A stretch of 64,000 bases of DNA. Origin: Thiorhodococcus minor. Its GTDB lineage: Bacteria; Pseudomonadota; Gammaproteobacteria; Chromatiales; Chromatiaceae. The stretch's first letter is position 1, and the number at the start of each line of letters is the position of its first letter. The DNA lies in contig NZ_JAAIJQ010000030.1 of NCBI RefSeq assembly GCF_010820565.1, positions 1 through 64,000 on the forward strand, given 5' to 3'. Position numbers and translations under genes: made by a program. Positions 8,486-16,973 of the stretch are shown piece after piece. The notes beneath the pieces are model-generated. The model was given only the letters and a program-made list of their open reading frames with translations. It was not told where the DNA came from and did no database searches.

Positions 8486-8681
8486 AGTCGTGATCTTCAG
8501 TTGATAAGCCCATTCGTTGAGATTTAAAAAAGTCCTGTCGCATAGGCAATACGGGAGCGCGCCCCAGACAAGGAACGCTCACACATCCGTGATGCGGAAG
8601 CTCGCGTACCGCCGAGCCCTCCTGCGCGAGACGTCTCAGCGCTCGCGGGGGCTGGCTATCCAGATATGCTTACCGGCAAAG

Positions 8682-9659
8682 CTAGCCTAGGTAAGCATCT
8701 TCCCATTCGGCATCGCCGACAGTCTGAGGTGGCGCCTCGACGACCCGATCGGCGAACACGCGGTCGAGCGTCTTGATGAAGCACTTGGTTTGAGGGGAAA
8801 GAAACTTCCCACGACGCTGCACGATTCCGTAGCTGCGTTTCGGGAAATACTGCCCGATCGGGATGACACCCAGGTTCTCTTTCCCCGTAAGACAGACGTC
8901 GGTCACAATCGAGATACCGAGCCCTAGCTCGACATACTTCTTGATGACTTCCCAGCCACCGGCCTCCATGGTGACCCGGTAGCCGAGATTGTGCTGCTTG
9001 AAGACGAGGTCGACGAGACGCCAGGTGCTCAGATGCCGCGGCGGCAGAATCAGCCCATAGGGCGCGATCTCCTCCAGCGTCACCGACTTGTTGTCCGCAA
9101 GCGGATGATCCTTGGGTGTGATCAAGGCCGGCTGATAGGTCACGAAGGGCCGATAGGTGATGTCATCGGGCACCTCCAGCATCGACCCTACCGCCAGATC
9201 GACCTCGTCCGCCCGCAGCATGGCGAGACCATCGCGCCCCGTCACATTGTGCAGCTTGAGCTCGATGCCCGGATACTGCTCCACGAAGGCGCTGACCGGG
9301 TCCGGCAGGATATAGAGGATGGTCGATTCGCCCGCAGCGATGTTCAAAACCCCCTGATCCACGCGACCGCATTGCGTCGCAAAGGTCTCGTGGAGCTTGT
9401 CCATACCGTCCACGAGGGGCTCGGCCATCTGGAAGAGCAGATCGCCTTCGGGCGTGAGCTTGATCTTGGGACCACGCCGCTCGAACAAGACGGTGCCGAA
9501 CTCCCGCTCCAACGCCTGAATCTGCAGCGAGACCGTCGGCTGACTGAGAAAGATCTTCTCCGCCGCCGCGCTCACACTACCTGTCCTGGCGGCATGGCAG
9601 AAGGCCCGCAGCTGCTTCAGACGGTTTTGCTTATAGTGGATTTGGGATCCTGAGCCCAC
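8682..9659 (-). CDS. LysR-type regulator, CysB-like
   Basis: 325-residue LysR-family activator. N-terminal winged HTH at about residues 10-70 (LKQLRAFCHAARTGSVSAAA, then SQPTVSLQIQALEREFG, then LFERRGPKIKLTPEG), followed by a periplasmic-binding-like effector domain (about 95-300) containing VDLAVGSML, AGGWEVIKKYVELGLGISIV and VIPIGQYFPKRSYGI, which resemble the CysB branch more than CbbR. CysB-type regulators respond to sulfur metabolites such as N-acetylserine; whether that holds here is inference. The start is GTG at 9659; no better start is available near the HTH. It is transcribed in the same direction as the XRE gene but 196 bp apart. Confidence 0.82.
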   Translation of the reverse strand: MGSGSQIHYKQNRLKQLRAFCHAARTGSVSAAAEKIFLSQPTVSLQIQALEREFGTVLFERRGPKIKLTPEGDLLFQMAEPLVDGMDKLHETFATQCGRVDQGVLNIAAGESTILYILPDPVSAFVEQYPGIELKLHNVTGRDGLAMLRADEVDLAVGSMLEVPDDITYRPFVTYQPALITPKDHPLADNKSVTLEEIAPYGLILPPRHLSTWRLVDLVFKQHNLGYRVTMEAGGWEVIKKYVELGLGISIVTDVCLTGKENLGVIPIGQYFPKRSYGIVQRRGKFLSPQTKCFIKTLDRVFADRVVEAPPQTVGDAEWEDAYLG

Positions 9660-9789
9660 GGTCTTCTTGTCCTACACCATCGAGCCAATCACGAGTCACA
9701 CATAATAGTCATTGATGGAGACAATATCTCCCCCATCGAGACAAGAAGATGACAACATTCCTCAGGGTTTGCCAAGCGGCTCACAATCG

Positions 9790-10887
9790 TCAGTCGTCCA
9801 ACTGCCCAAGGATATTTCTGGCGACGCGCCTTTGGTCGTCGCTCCCCTCCTCCAGGACCTCGTAAAGCAATTGACGTGCCGCGAAATCATTGCCGAGGTC
9901 ACGTAGCTTGTTCGCGCGCACGATCTTGTCCTCGACAGGGTCGATCGCCGGGGCGGCGTCTTGCGACGGAGTCGCCCGCGACTCGCGAGCATCTTCCTCG
10001 TCCATCAAGTCCAGCTCGGCCTCCATTTCCTCGTCGGTCATCGGCCGCCACCTGTCGGAATCGCCAGCCTCAGCACCAGCCCCGCCCTGCGCTTCGGACG
10101 GCGCTGGGGCGACAGCCGCCATCGTGTCGCCGACATCCGGGCGACGCTGACGCAAGAGCAGCTTGGACAGCAGGATGCCAATCTCGAACAGCAGCCACAT
10201 GGGCAGCGCAAGCAGGGTTTGCGAAATGACATCCGGCGGCGTGAGGAACATGCCGACGACGAAGACCCCGACGATCACATAGGGGCGCTTCCTGGCCAGC
10301 GCCGCCGGCGAAGTGGCCCCGATGAGCACCAGGAGAATGGTGGCGATCGGGATCTGAAAGGCGACGCCGAAGGCAAAGAAGAGGGTCAGCACGAAGTCCA
10401 GGTAGGCCGAGATGTCCGTCATCATCTCGACGCCTTCTGGCGTCGTGCCCGTCAGAAAGGCGAAGACGAGCGGGAAGACGACGTAATACGCGAAGGCCAT
10501 GCCGAGATAGAAGAGGAGGATGCTCGCGAGGAGCAAGGGCACGGCCAGCCGCTTCTCGTGCTGGTAAAGCCCAGGCGCAACGAAGGCCCAGAGCTGATAC
10601 AGCAGAAACGGCATGGCGATGAAGATCGCCGCAATCAGGGCGAGCTTGAAGGGCGTCAGGAAGGGCGATGCCACCTGGGTGGCGATCATGGTGCTCCCCT
10701 CCGGCAGGTGCGCCAAGAGCGGGGCTGCAATATAGGTGTAGAGGCCGTTTGCGAAGGGAAAGAGCACCAGGACGACGATGCCGATCGCGATCAGCATGCG
10801 AATCAGCCGATCGCGCAGCTCGATCAGATGCGAAATGAAGGGCTGCTCGGCTCCCGGGTCGTCAGACTGCATCTTAGTGGAAGACAT
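9790..10887 (-). CDS. tatC: Sec-independent translocase TatC with extended C-terminal tail
   Basis: 365-residue protein. Residues 1-250 are Tat[15 protein letters not shown] at the N-terminus, six membrane helices, the conserved FLTPFK loop, LYQHEKR, and [10 protein letters not shown] before helix 5. TatC binds twin-arginine signal peptides in the inner membrane, for example those of hydrogenase small subunits. Most TatC proteins end near residue 250-260; here about 115 more residues follow: an acidic, alanine-rich linker and then a segment (about 316-365) with [21 protein letters not shown] and [14 protein letters not shown] cut in two, which resembles the C-terminal TPR-like motif of FimV. 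tatA and tatB, normally just upstream, are absent; hisE is 312 bp upstream. Confidence 0.95.
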   Translation of the reverse strand: MSSTKMQSDDPGAEQPFISHLIELRDRLIRMLIAIGIVVLVLFPFANGLYTYIAAPLLAHLPEGSTMIATQVASPFLTPFKLALIAAIFIAMPFLLYQLWAFVAPGLYQHEKRLAVPLLLASILLFYLGMAFAYYVVFPLVFAFLTGTTPEGVEMMTDISAYLDFVLTLFFAFGVAFQIPIATILLVLIGATSPAALARKRPYVIVGVFVVGMFLTPPDVISQTLLALPMWLLFEIGILLSKLLLRQRRPDVGDTMAAVAPAPSEAQGGAGAEAGDSDRWRPMTDEEMEAELDLMDEEDARESRATPSQDAAPAIDPVEDKIVRANKLRDLGNDFAARQLLYEVLEEGSDDQRRVARNILGQLDD

Positions 10888-11199
10888 GCTCAGAGCCGCT
10901 CATCATGGGTGTTTCGATCAATTCCAGCTCACCGCCCGGCGCACGCCGCGAGCCACTCTCAACGCAGGTCGTCATTGCCTGCAGCGCGCGCCGCCGGCTG
11001 ATCCAGTCCGGCCGAGGTAGGCTGCGCTCGAGGACTGAGAACGCATCGCCCTGCCCATCTCCTCCCTCGGCCTCAGCATCCAGGCGCCACCAAAACTAGG
11101 TAATAATACCCTATTGCCCCCAATCTCAGTAGGGACGGGGTCGAGCCCCGAGGGGACGCCGAAGGGGGCACGACCTGCAAGGACGGTGAGCGCCGTCAC
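10888..11199. other. Gap between hisE and tatC, no tatA/tatB
   Basis: In many gammaproteobacteria tatA and tatB occupy this place. I translated both strands and found no TatA/TatB-like transmembrane-amphipathic protein. A small GC hairpin (CGGGG 11136-11140 with CCCCG 11146-11150) is downstream of hisE and may end the his transcript. The rest holds nothing I recognise. Confidence 0.6.
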
Positions 11200-11520
11200 C
11201 TACTGACTCCCTCGACGCGCCTTCTCCTCGAGACCGGAGAGTCCGAATCGCCGCTCGAGCTCCGCAAGCACGCGCTCCGGCCCGAGACCTTGGTGGGCCA
11301 AGAGCACCATCGAATGGAACCAGAGATCGGCCACCTCGTAGACGATCTTGTCCGGCGCACCGTCTTTGGCCGCCATCACGGTCTCGGTCGCTTCCTCGCC
11401 GATCTTCTTGAGAATGGCATCAAGGCCCTTGGCATAGAGCTTGGCGACATAGGAGCTATCCGGGTCCGCGCGCTTGCGCGCCTCCAAGACCTCAGCGAGC
11501 CGCTCGAGTGTATCGCTCAT
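11200..11520 (-). CDS. hisE: Phosphoribosyl-ATP pyrophosphatase
   Basis: 106-residue HisE, an all-alpha MazG-like NTP pyrophosphatase that converts phosphoribosyl-ATP to phosphoribosyl-AMP, the second step of histidine synthesis. Seen: [24 protein letters not shown] carries the metal-binding E-E-x-x-E pattern (in KKIGEEATE), and [15 protein letters not shown] provides the ExxD pair. Separate HisE and HisI are normal for this lineage, in contrast to the fused enzyme of enterics. Its start is 9 bp after the hisI stop, so the two are co-transcribed. Confidence 0.96.
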   Translation of the reverse strand: MSDTLERLAEVLEARKRADPDSSYVAKLYAKGLDAILKKIGEEATETVMAAKDGAPDKIVYEVADLWFHSMVLLAHQGLGPERVLAELERRFGLSGLEEKARRGSQ

Positions 11521-11529
11521 GAGAGAACC

Positions 11530-11925
11530 TCAGCCTTTCCCGTAGATCGCGCCCGGATCCTTCAGGACCGGGGCGACCTCGACCCAGTGTCCTTTGGCAT
11601 CCAGCTCGCGGTAGAAGCAGTTGTGGCGCCCGGTGTGACAGGCGATACCTCCCTTCTGCTCGACCTCCATGAGAACCACGTCGGCATCACAGTCGATCCG
11701 CAGCGCATGAACCACCTGCTGATGCCCGGACTCCTCGCCCTTGTGCCAGAGCTTTCCCCGGGACCGCGACCAATAGACCGCATGCCCCGTCTCGCGCGTC
11801 AGCCCCAGGGCCTCGCGATTCATCCAGGCCATCATCAGGATGACGCCCGTGTCCTTTTCCTGCGCGATTGCGGGCACCAGCCCATCCGCGTCCCATTTGA
11901 TGGCGTCGAGCCATGCGTCGCTCAT
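11530..11925 (-). CDS. hisI: Phosphoribosyl-AMP cyclohydrolase
   Basis: 131-residue HisI that opens the purine ring of phosphoribosyl-AMP, the third step of histidine synthesis. Motifs: [14 protein letters not shown] (about residues 27-40), [20 protein letters not shown] split here as [16 protein letters not shown], and the zinc and magnesium region with [17 protein letters not shown]. The start at ATG 11925 is chosen because the longer open frame upstream (to 12525) runs antiframe through hisA and is not protein-like. hisA ends 40 bp upstream; hisF, which usually sits between them, is missing. Confidence 0.96.
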   Translation of the reverse strand: MSDAWLDAIKWDADGLVPAIAQEKDTGVILMMAWMNREALGLTRETGHAVYWSRSRGKLWHKGEESGHQQVVHALRIDCDADVVLMEVEQKGGIACHTGRHNCFYRELDAKGHWVEVAPVLKDPGAIYGKG

Positions 11926-11965
11926 ATCGGGATACCAGTGTCGAATCAGTGGGGCGGGTGCGAGC

Positions 11966-12709
11966 TCAGCCGGCCTGAAGTCGGCTGTCGGCGAGCTGCT
12001 GACCGGCGGCGAAATCGAGCGTGCCCTCGTAGATGGCGCGCCCCGTGATGGCGCCGGAGATGCCGCAGTCCGCAACCTCGGCAAGCGCGCGGATGTCGTC
12101 GATGCCGGTGATGCCGCCCGAGGCGATGACCGGAGTCGCGATGGCGGATGCGAGCGCCGCGGTCGCTTCGACATTGGGGCCGCTGAGCATGCCGTCGCGG
12201 CCGATGTCCGTGTAGACGATCGCCGAGACCCCGTACCCCTCGAAACGCTTCGCCAGCTCATCGACGCGATAGGGCGTGATCTCCGCCCAGCCCTTGATGG
12301 CGACCTGGCCGTCCTTGGCGTCGAGCCCGACCATGATGTGGCCCGGAAACGACTTGCAGGCCCGCCCGACGAGCTCGGGCTCCTTGACCGCCTGGGTACC
12401 GATGATGCAGAAGCTGACGCCCGCATCGAGGTAGGCCGCGATGGTCGCTTCGTCGCGAATCCCGCCGCCGACCTGGATCGGCAGGTCCGGATAGGCCGCC
12501 GCGATGCCGCGAATGGCATCGCCATTCACCGGCTCTCCGGCGAAGGCCCCGTTGAGGTCGACCAAGTGGAGTCGGCGCGCGCCCGCGCGCACCCAGCGGC
12601 CGGCCATGTCGACCGGATCGTCGGAGAAGACGGTCTCGTCATCCATGCGCCCCTGGCGCAGTCGCACGCAGCGGCCGTCCTTCAGATCGATAGCAGGAAT
12701 CAATAGCAC
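11966..12709 (-). CDS. hisA: ProFAR isomerase HisA
   Basis: 247-residue (beta/alpha)8-barrel enzyme that isomerises the N'-formimino intermediate of histidine synthesis. It begins [19 protein letters not shown] (catalytic Asp8) and has [22 protein letters not shown] for the first phosphate site, [15 protein letters not shown] (second catalytic Asp), and [11 protein letters not shown] for the second phosphate site. The start codon is GTG at 12709. The hisB stop is only 57 bp upstream, so there is no room for hisH between them. Confidence 0.96.
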   Translation of the reverse strand: MLLIPAIDLKDGRCVRLRQGRMDDETVFSDDPVDMAGRWVRAGARRLHLVDLNGAFAGEPVNGDAIRGIAAAYPDLPIQVGGGIRDEATIAAYLDAGVSFCIIGTQAVKEPELVGRACKSFPGHIMVGLDAKDGQVAIKGWAEITPYRVDELAKRFEGYGVSAIVYTDIGRDGMLSGPNVEATAALASAIATPVIASGGITGIDDIRALAEVADCGISGAITGRAIYEGTLDFAAGQQLADSRLQAG

Positions 12710-12766
12710 CTGTCAGTACTCTCTCGGGTCGTCGGTGAATGGGCGAAGAGCAGCGCGGGCTTCGGC

Positions 12767-13372
12767 CTAGAGGGCGCCCTTGGTGGAAGGCGTGATCCCG
12801 GACATGCGCTGATCCGGCTCGACCGCCATGCGCAGGGCCCGGCCGAAGGCCTTGAAGATGGTCTCGGCCTGATGGTGGGCATTGGTGCCACGCAGATTGT
12901 CGATATGGAGCGTCATGGCCGCGTGGTTGACCAGGCCCTGGAAGAATTCCTGGAAGAGATCGACATCGAAGGCACCGATCTGCGCCCGGGTATAGTCGAC
13001 CCCGTAGACCAGGCCAGGACGCCCAGACAGGTCGACCACGACCCGCGACAGGGCCTCGTCGAGCGGGACATAGGCATGGCCGTAGCGACGAATGCCGCGC
13101 TTGTCGCCAAGCGCCTTGCTCAACGCCTGACCCAAGGTGATGCCGATGTCCTCCACCGTGTGGTGGGCATCGATGTGCAGATCACCCTGGGCGTGGATCT
13201 CCAGGTCGATCAGACCGTGACGCGCCACCTGGTCGAGCATGTGCTCGAGGAAGGGAACGCCCGTTTGGAAGCTGGAGCGCCCGACGCCATCGAGGTCGAG
13301 CGCGATCCGAATCTGAGTCTCGAGCGTGTTGCGCTCGACCTCGACGCGGCGACGGTGGGTCTCGAGAGCCAT
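12767..13372 (-). CDS. hisB: Imidazoleglycerol-phosphate dehydratase
   Basis: 201-residue monofunctional HisB, sixth step of histidine synthesis. The duplicated manganese-binding motifs are present: [13 protein letters not shown] and [11 protein letters not shown] in the first half, and [19 protein letters not shown] in the second. [16 protein letters not shown] and the C-terminal PSTKGAL (catalytic tail) are intact. It lacks the phosphatase domain found in the enteric bifunctional enzyme. It is the first gene of this cluster; the hairpins at 13452-13606 separate it from the OmpA-like gene upstream. Confidence 0.97.
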   Translation of the reverse strand: MALETHRRRVEVERNTLETQIRIALDLDGVGRSSFQTGVPFLEHMLDQVARHGLIDLEIHAQGDLHIDAHHTVEDIGITLGQALSKALGDKRGIRRYGHAYVPLDEALSRVVVDLSGRPGLVYGVDYTRAQIGAFDVDLFQEFFQGLVNHAAMTLHIDNLRGTNAHHQAETIFKAFGRALRMAVEPDQRMSGITPSTKGAL

Positions 13373-13451
13373 CTCGTTTTCGCTTGCTGCCCTAAACAGC
13401 GAATTAAAACACAGTAGCGGCCTGATTCATAAGGAAAGGGCACGAATTCCG

Positions 13452-13471
13452 GGGAGGCTAGGCAGCCTCCC
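13452..13471 (-). terminator. GC-rich hairpin between envelope and his genes
   Basis: Arms GGGAGGCT (13452-13459) and AGCCTCCC (13464-13471) with a 4-nt loop form an 8-bp perfect stem. It is downstream of the OmpA-like gene and upstream of hisB. No T-run follows, so it may be a weak terminator or an mRNA-stabilising element. Confidence 0.45.
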
Positions 13472-13577
13472 ACGCAATTCCGCTCGGCAGGCGGGCGCTG
13501 ATTCACGGTTGAGAGCGGCCGCGCCGCTGACGGATGCTGGGCGCAAGGGCTGGCAGCGGACCGGCCGATGGCACTTG

Positions 13578-13606
13578 CCCGGGCTCAGCCAGTCGGTGAG
13601 CCCGCG
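13578..13606 (-). terminator. Possible terminator of OmpA-like gene
   Basis: GGGCTCA (13581-13587) pairs with TGAGCCC (13597-13603), with partial extension by CCC on one side and GCGGG on the other. It lies 60 bp downstream of the OmpA-like stop in the minus orientation. No T-run. Confidence 0.4.
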
Positions 13607-13665
13607 GGGAAGCGAATAGCGCGGCAAGACGACTGGAGGCTGGTCGCTGGCGGCGCCTCCTGGAC

Positions 13666-14556
13666 TCAGCCCTCGGCGCTGCCTCTGACCTCGAGCAGAA
13701 GGACCTCGACGCGACGGTTGCGGCTTCGTCCCTCGGGCGTCTCGTTGTCGGCGACCGGCTGAGCCTCCCCGAGCCCTTCGGCCCGGATCCGCCCCCCATG
13801 GATGCCGAGCGCGATGAAGGCGTCGCGCACGGCGAGCGCGCGCCGCTGGGAGAGCGCCCGATTCATCTCGGCGTCACCCGAGCTGTCGGTATGCCCGCGC
13901 AGCACGACCCGCAGTCCGGGCTGATCCTTGAGCACCCTGGCGATCCCGGCGAGGGCGGCAGATGCCGCCGCAGCATCCGGCTCGGCCTTGCCAGGAGGAA
14001 ACCGCAGCTGTGATTCGGCCATCGTCACACTGAGTCCGTCCGGCGTCGATACCGCTCCCAGCGCGGCGAGCGCGCCCTCCAAATAGGCATCGGGCAGCCC
14101 CTCGGCGCCCCCGTCGACTTCCGCGGCTTGCTCGTCCTGACGGCTCGCCAGCGCCTGCAGCTCAGACGCGATGCGATTGCGCTCGACCTCCAGCATGGCG
14201 ACCTGGTCCTCCTTGATGGAGGCCAGCGACGCCTCCAGGGATTGGATGCTGGCCTGGACGCTCGAGAGCTCGGCCACCAGGCCTTGGGTCTTGTCCTCGA
14301 GCGCGGCGATCTGCTCGCCACTCGCAGCCGCGACCTCGGTCAAGTCCGCTTGCGGCTGGGCCGGCTTCATCGGCTCGCCCGCAGGCGCGGACGCTGCCTG
14401 AGCATCCGCGGCCGCGCTGGGGCGACCACCCTCGACCACATAGACGAGTCCGAGGCCCGCCGCAAACATGGTCGCGAGATAGGCGACCGCCATGACCGAG
14501 CGTGAGCGCGGCGCAGGAGCGGCCGGAGTCTTGGTTTCCGTCGGTTCTTGTGACAT
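13666..14556 (-). CDS. OmpA-family peptidoglycan-binding membrane protein
   Basis: 296-residue envelope protein: cytoplasmic proline-rich head, one membrane helix (about residues 22-42), a long coiled coil (about 75-145, rich in E/Q/A/S heptads), and a C-terminal OmpA domain (about 165-290) with LRVVLRGHTDSSGDAEMNRA, LSQRRALAVRDAF and EGRSRNRRVEVLL, the usual diaminopimelate-contact motifs. The inner-membrane anchor plus OmpA domain resembles Pal/MotB-like tethers that hold peptidoglycan from the inner membrane. It is encoded 19 bp after the SLAC1-type channel gene in the same direction, so they are probably co-transcribed; a joint function is not evident. Confidence 0.85.
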   Translation of the reverse strand: MSQEPTETKTPAAPAPRSRSVMAVAYLATMFAAGLGLVYVVEGGRPSAAADAQAASAPAGEPMKPAQPQADLTEVAAASGEQIAALEDKTQGLVAELSSVQASIQSLEASLASIKEDQVAMLEVERNRIASELQALASRQDEQAAEVDGGAEGLPDAYLEGALAALGAVSTPDGLSVTMAESQLRFPPGKAEPDAAAASAALAGIARVLKDQPGLRVVLRGHTDSSGDAEMNRALSQRRALAVRDAFIALGIHGGRIRAEGLGEAQPVADNETPEGRSRNRRVEVLLLEVRGSAEG

Positions 14557-14575
14557 CTCTACAGCTCCTCGCGCC

Positions 14576-15547
14576 TCAATGATCGGGAAGACAGATGTTG
14601 TGCTTGCGCACGGCCATGCCGGTCGCCGTCAGCAGCAGCAGCACGATTCCGGTCAGCATGGTCAGCATGCCGACGCCGACATAGCCGTAGAACACCGAGC
14701 CTGTGTGCTCGAACATCAGCATGCTGGCGATGCTGAAGGCGGCCAACGGAAAGGAATAGGCCCACCAGGAAAGGAAGAACTTCAGCTTCAAGAACCGCCC
14801 CGCTTGCGTGAAGAGCAGCAGCGTCAGGAAGAAGGCACTGAAATAGAGCACGCGCGCCAGGGTATCCAGCTCACCCGTGAGGCGCATGTAGGCAATGAAG
14901 CCGACCGCCGGAGGGGCGATCAGGATGAACAGCGTCGGCATCAGGCGCGCTTCGATCGGGTGATGAAAGAGCACGCGGTAGAAGATGATGGTCATCAGAA
15001 TGAGCCAGAAGAGCATGCCCACGCTGAAGAAGAACCAGGAGATCTCGGGATAGCCCAGGGGCACGCCGGCAACCGGGACCAGCACATTGCCGACCGCCGG
15101 AATGAACCACGCCGGGTTCATGTGGTGGATCTGAAAATGCTCGTGGTGGATCCACACGCTGACGACGTAGAGCGTGAAGGCCAGGTGCAGCAGCGCGCCG
15201 GATATCCATAGCAGGCGACTGACCTGAGGCATCAGCCCGAGAAAGGCGATGGCCAGCAGCAGGAGGCTGATGGAGATGGTTGGGAAGAAGTTGAGCTTGA
15301 CCGGGTGCCGGATCTCCTTGAGCACGAATTCCCGATAGAGAAGCAATTTGGTGCCATAGAGGGTCGCCAGCACCACGAAGAGCGTGGAGGTGACCCCCAC
15401 CAGCCAGGGACTGATGCCGAGATCGAGCTGCAAGATGGCCTGAGCCTTCTCCCAGCCGATCGTGAGCCCGGACATCCCCATCACCATGGCAAAGAATGAG
15501 ATGGGAAAGAAGGCGACACGCCCCATCGATTGCGTTGCTGTTGTCAT
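14576..15547 (-). CDS. SLAC1/TehA-type anion channel or transporter
   Basis: 323-residue membrane protein with about ten helices and little else. The start VAFFPISFFAMVMGMSGLTI matches the TDT/SLAC1 opening motif (P-x-S-F-F-x-M-V-M-G), and later NPAWFIPAVGNVLVPVAG and SWWAYSFPLAAFSIAS match the pore-helix regions with their conserved Pro and Phe. The family includes TehA (tellurite resistance), the plant slow anion channel and sulfite exporters such as Ssu1. Sulfite or another small anion would be a sensible substrate in a sulfur oxidiser, but this is inference. Ends with a soluble tail KHNICLPDH. Confidence 0.85.
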   Translation of the reverse strand: MTTATQSMGRVAFFPISFFAMVMGMSGLTIGWEKAQAILQLDLGISPWLVGVTSTLFVVLATLYGTKLLLYREFVLKEIRHPVKLNFFPTISISLLLLAIAFLGLMPQVSRLLWISGALLHLAFTLYVVSVWIHHEHFQIHHMNPAWFIPAVGNVLVPVAGVPLGYPEISWFFFSVGMLFWLILMTIIFYRVLFHHPIEARLMPTLFILIAPPAVGFIAYMRLTGELDTLARVLYFSAFFLTLLLFTQAGRFLKLKFFLSWWAYSFPLAAFSIASMLMFEHTGSVFYGYVGVGMLTMLTGIVLLLLTATGMAVRKHNICLPDH

Positions 15548-15815
15548 GTGAGCTCCGAATAGACACGGAAACGGCTAACCCAATGTCCAGTCGTGATCGA
15601 GCGAAGGCACGACCGGGAAAGCCTGACGATTGAGGTTTGATTTCCCAAGCAGTCTATGTCGTCACGACAAGGTGGCGCATTGACAAATATCGGAGCATGC
15701 AGCTTGGTTTTAACGCGGCGGCGCGGCCCGCGTGCTGCACTGAGCCAGGTTTCTGCGGCAACAGGGGATGCAGTACACTCGCATTCCCTGATTTCCCGTG
15801 GAATTTGGAGCAATC

Positions 15816-16673
15816 ATGCTGCTGGTCGTGGCCTTGCCGCTCATCTTTCTGGTCACCATCGTGCCGATCGTGATCCTGCTCTACGGGATCACGCGGTGGC
15901 AGAGCCAGACCGCGGAGACCCATCGTCACCTGGGCGCAGCGCGCGCCCAGATCGACGTGCGGATCTTCGACGCGGAGGAGATCGAAGCCCTCCCCGAGCC
16001 AGTGAAGCGTTACTTCCAGTCGGTTCTGACGCCGGGCCAGCCGATCGTCGCGGTCGCCGAGATCGGGCAAAGCGGCGCAATGCGCCTCGATCTCGAGCGG
16101 GAGCGCTGGGCAGGCATGGCGGCAGAGCAAACCACGCTCACGGAGCGGCCCGGATTCGCCTGGGATGCGCGGCTTCGACGCTCGCCGGGCATTCAGGTGT
16201 TCGTCCGGGATAGCTACATCGCCGGCCAGGGCGCGCTAGAGGCGGCACTCTTCGGCCTGCTGCCAGTCGCCCGTCAAGCCTCGGGCGAGACGATGGGGCG
16301 GGCGGAGCTGGCGCGCTTCCTCGCCGAAGCCCCCTGGTATCCCACCAAGCTGCTCCCGAGCCAGGGCGTGCGATGGACGGCGATCGACGACCACTCCGCG
16401 CGTGCCACACTGCGCGATGGCGACCTGGAGGTTTCCGCCGTATTCGGCTTCGACGAGGAAGGCATGATCCGCTCCGTTCGCTCGGAGGATCGTGGCCGAA
16501 TGCTGGGGGATAGGCTCGCCGCAACGCCCTGGGAGGGGCGGTTTCAAGACTACGAGCCCAGGAGCGGGATGCGGATCCCCACCCAGGCAGAGGCCGCCTG
16601 GCTCCTGCCGGACGGTCCGCAGCCCTATTGGCGGGGCCGCGTCACCGACATCCTTTACAGGTTTGCGCCCTAG
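15816..16673 (+). CDS. DUF6544 (formerly DUF6920) family protein
   Basis: 285-residue protein of uncharacterised family. An N-terminal membrane helix (about residues 2-26) is followed by EIEALPEPVKRYFQSVL, GAMRLDLERERWAGMAAEQ, PGFAWDARLRRSPGIQVFVRD broken here as PGFAWDARLRR and IQVFVRD, LFGLLPVARQASGE, and FLAEAPWYPTKLL, all in the usual family order, ending in PYWRGRVTDILYRF. Function is unknown for the family. ATG at 15816 is chosen because GGAG lies 5 nt before it (15807-15810); an upstream GTG at 15798 is the alternative. The stop codon abuts the heptamer repeat array. Confidence 0.8.
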   Translation: MLLVVALPLIFLVTIVPIVILLYGITRWQSQTAETHRHLGAARAQIDVRIFDAEEIEALPEPVKRYFQSVLTPGQPIVAVAEIGQSGAMRLDLERERWAGMAAEQTTLTERPGFAWDARLRRSPGIQVFVRDSYIAGQGALEAALFGLLPVARQASGETMGRAELARFLAEAPWYPTKLLPSQGVRWTAIDDHSARATLRDGDLEVSAVFGFDEEGMIRSVRSEDRGRMLGDRLAATPWEGRFQDYEPRSGMRIPTQAEAAWLLPDGPQPYWRGRVTDILYRFAP

Positions 16674-16735
16674 GCAGGTGGCAGGTGGCAGGTGGCAGGT
16701 GGCAGGTGGCAGGTGGCAGGTGGCAGGTGGCAGGT
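16673..16735. repeat. Nine-copy heptamer tandem repeat
   Basis: Nine exact head-to-tail copies of GGCAGGT fill 63 bp, beginning at the last base of the DUF6544 stop codon. The 7-bp unit is not a multiple of three, so contractions or expansions would be frame-shifting only if translated; it is untranslated here. It resembles short tandemly repeated elements of slip-strand origin. Confidence 0.95.
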
Positions 16736-16973
16736 TAGCTTCGATCATCGCTGGTCAGCGCAGCCAGCCTTGCCGCTGAATGCTCAAGCGAGCGCCGCAA
16801 GCAGAGAAAGGCGAGGGACGAAGCGCGTCACTTGCTGTGCAACCTGCTCTCGCCCCTCAACCAGGCATTCCCCGGAAAAGAGCGCATTGAAAGCCTTTGC
16901 GGTCTTCGCGCCTTTGCGGTGCAGCCCTGTTTTCTAGACCGCATCGCTCGGTCGCCGCCACGAGCCGGAACCC
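16736..16973. other. Intergenic between repeat array and gatB
   Basis: No gene seen. This is the convergent space between the DUF6544 gene and gatB. It contains GCCTTTGCGGTCTTCGCGCC-type DNA near 16890-16915 (CTTTGCG recurring), a phrase common between bacterial genes, and no clear terminator. Confidence 0.5.

Noticed and set aside
9712-9906. Small 64-codon plus-strand frame upstream of tatC's end
   Set aside because: Mostly antisense to the TatC tail, without a ribosome site or family match.
16673-16735. CRISPR-like tandem array
   Set aside because: Units are 7 bp with no spacers; this is a simple tandem repeat.
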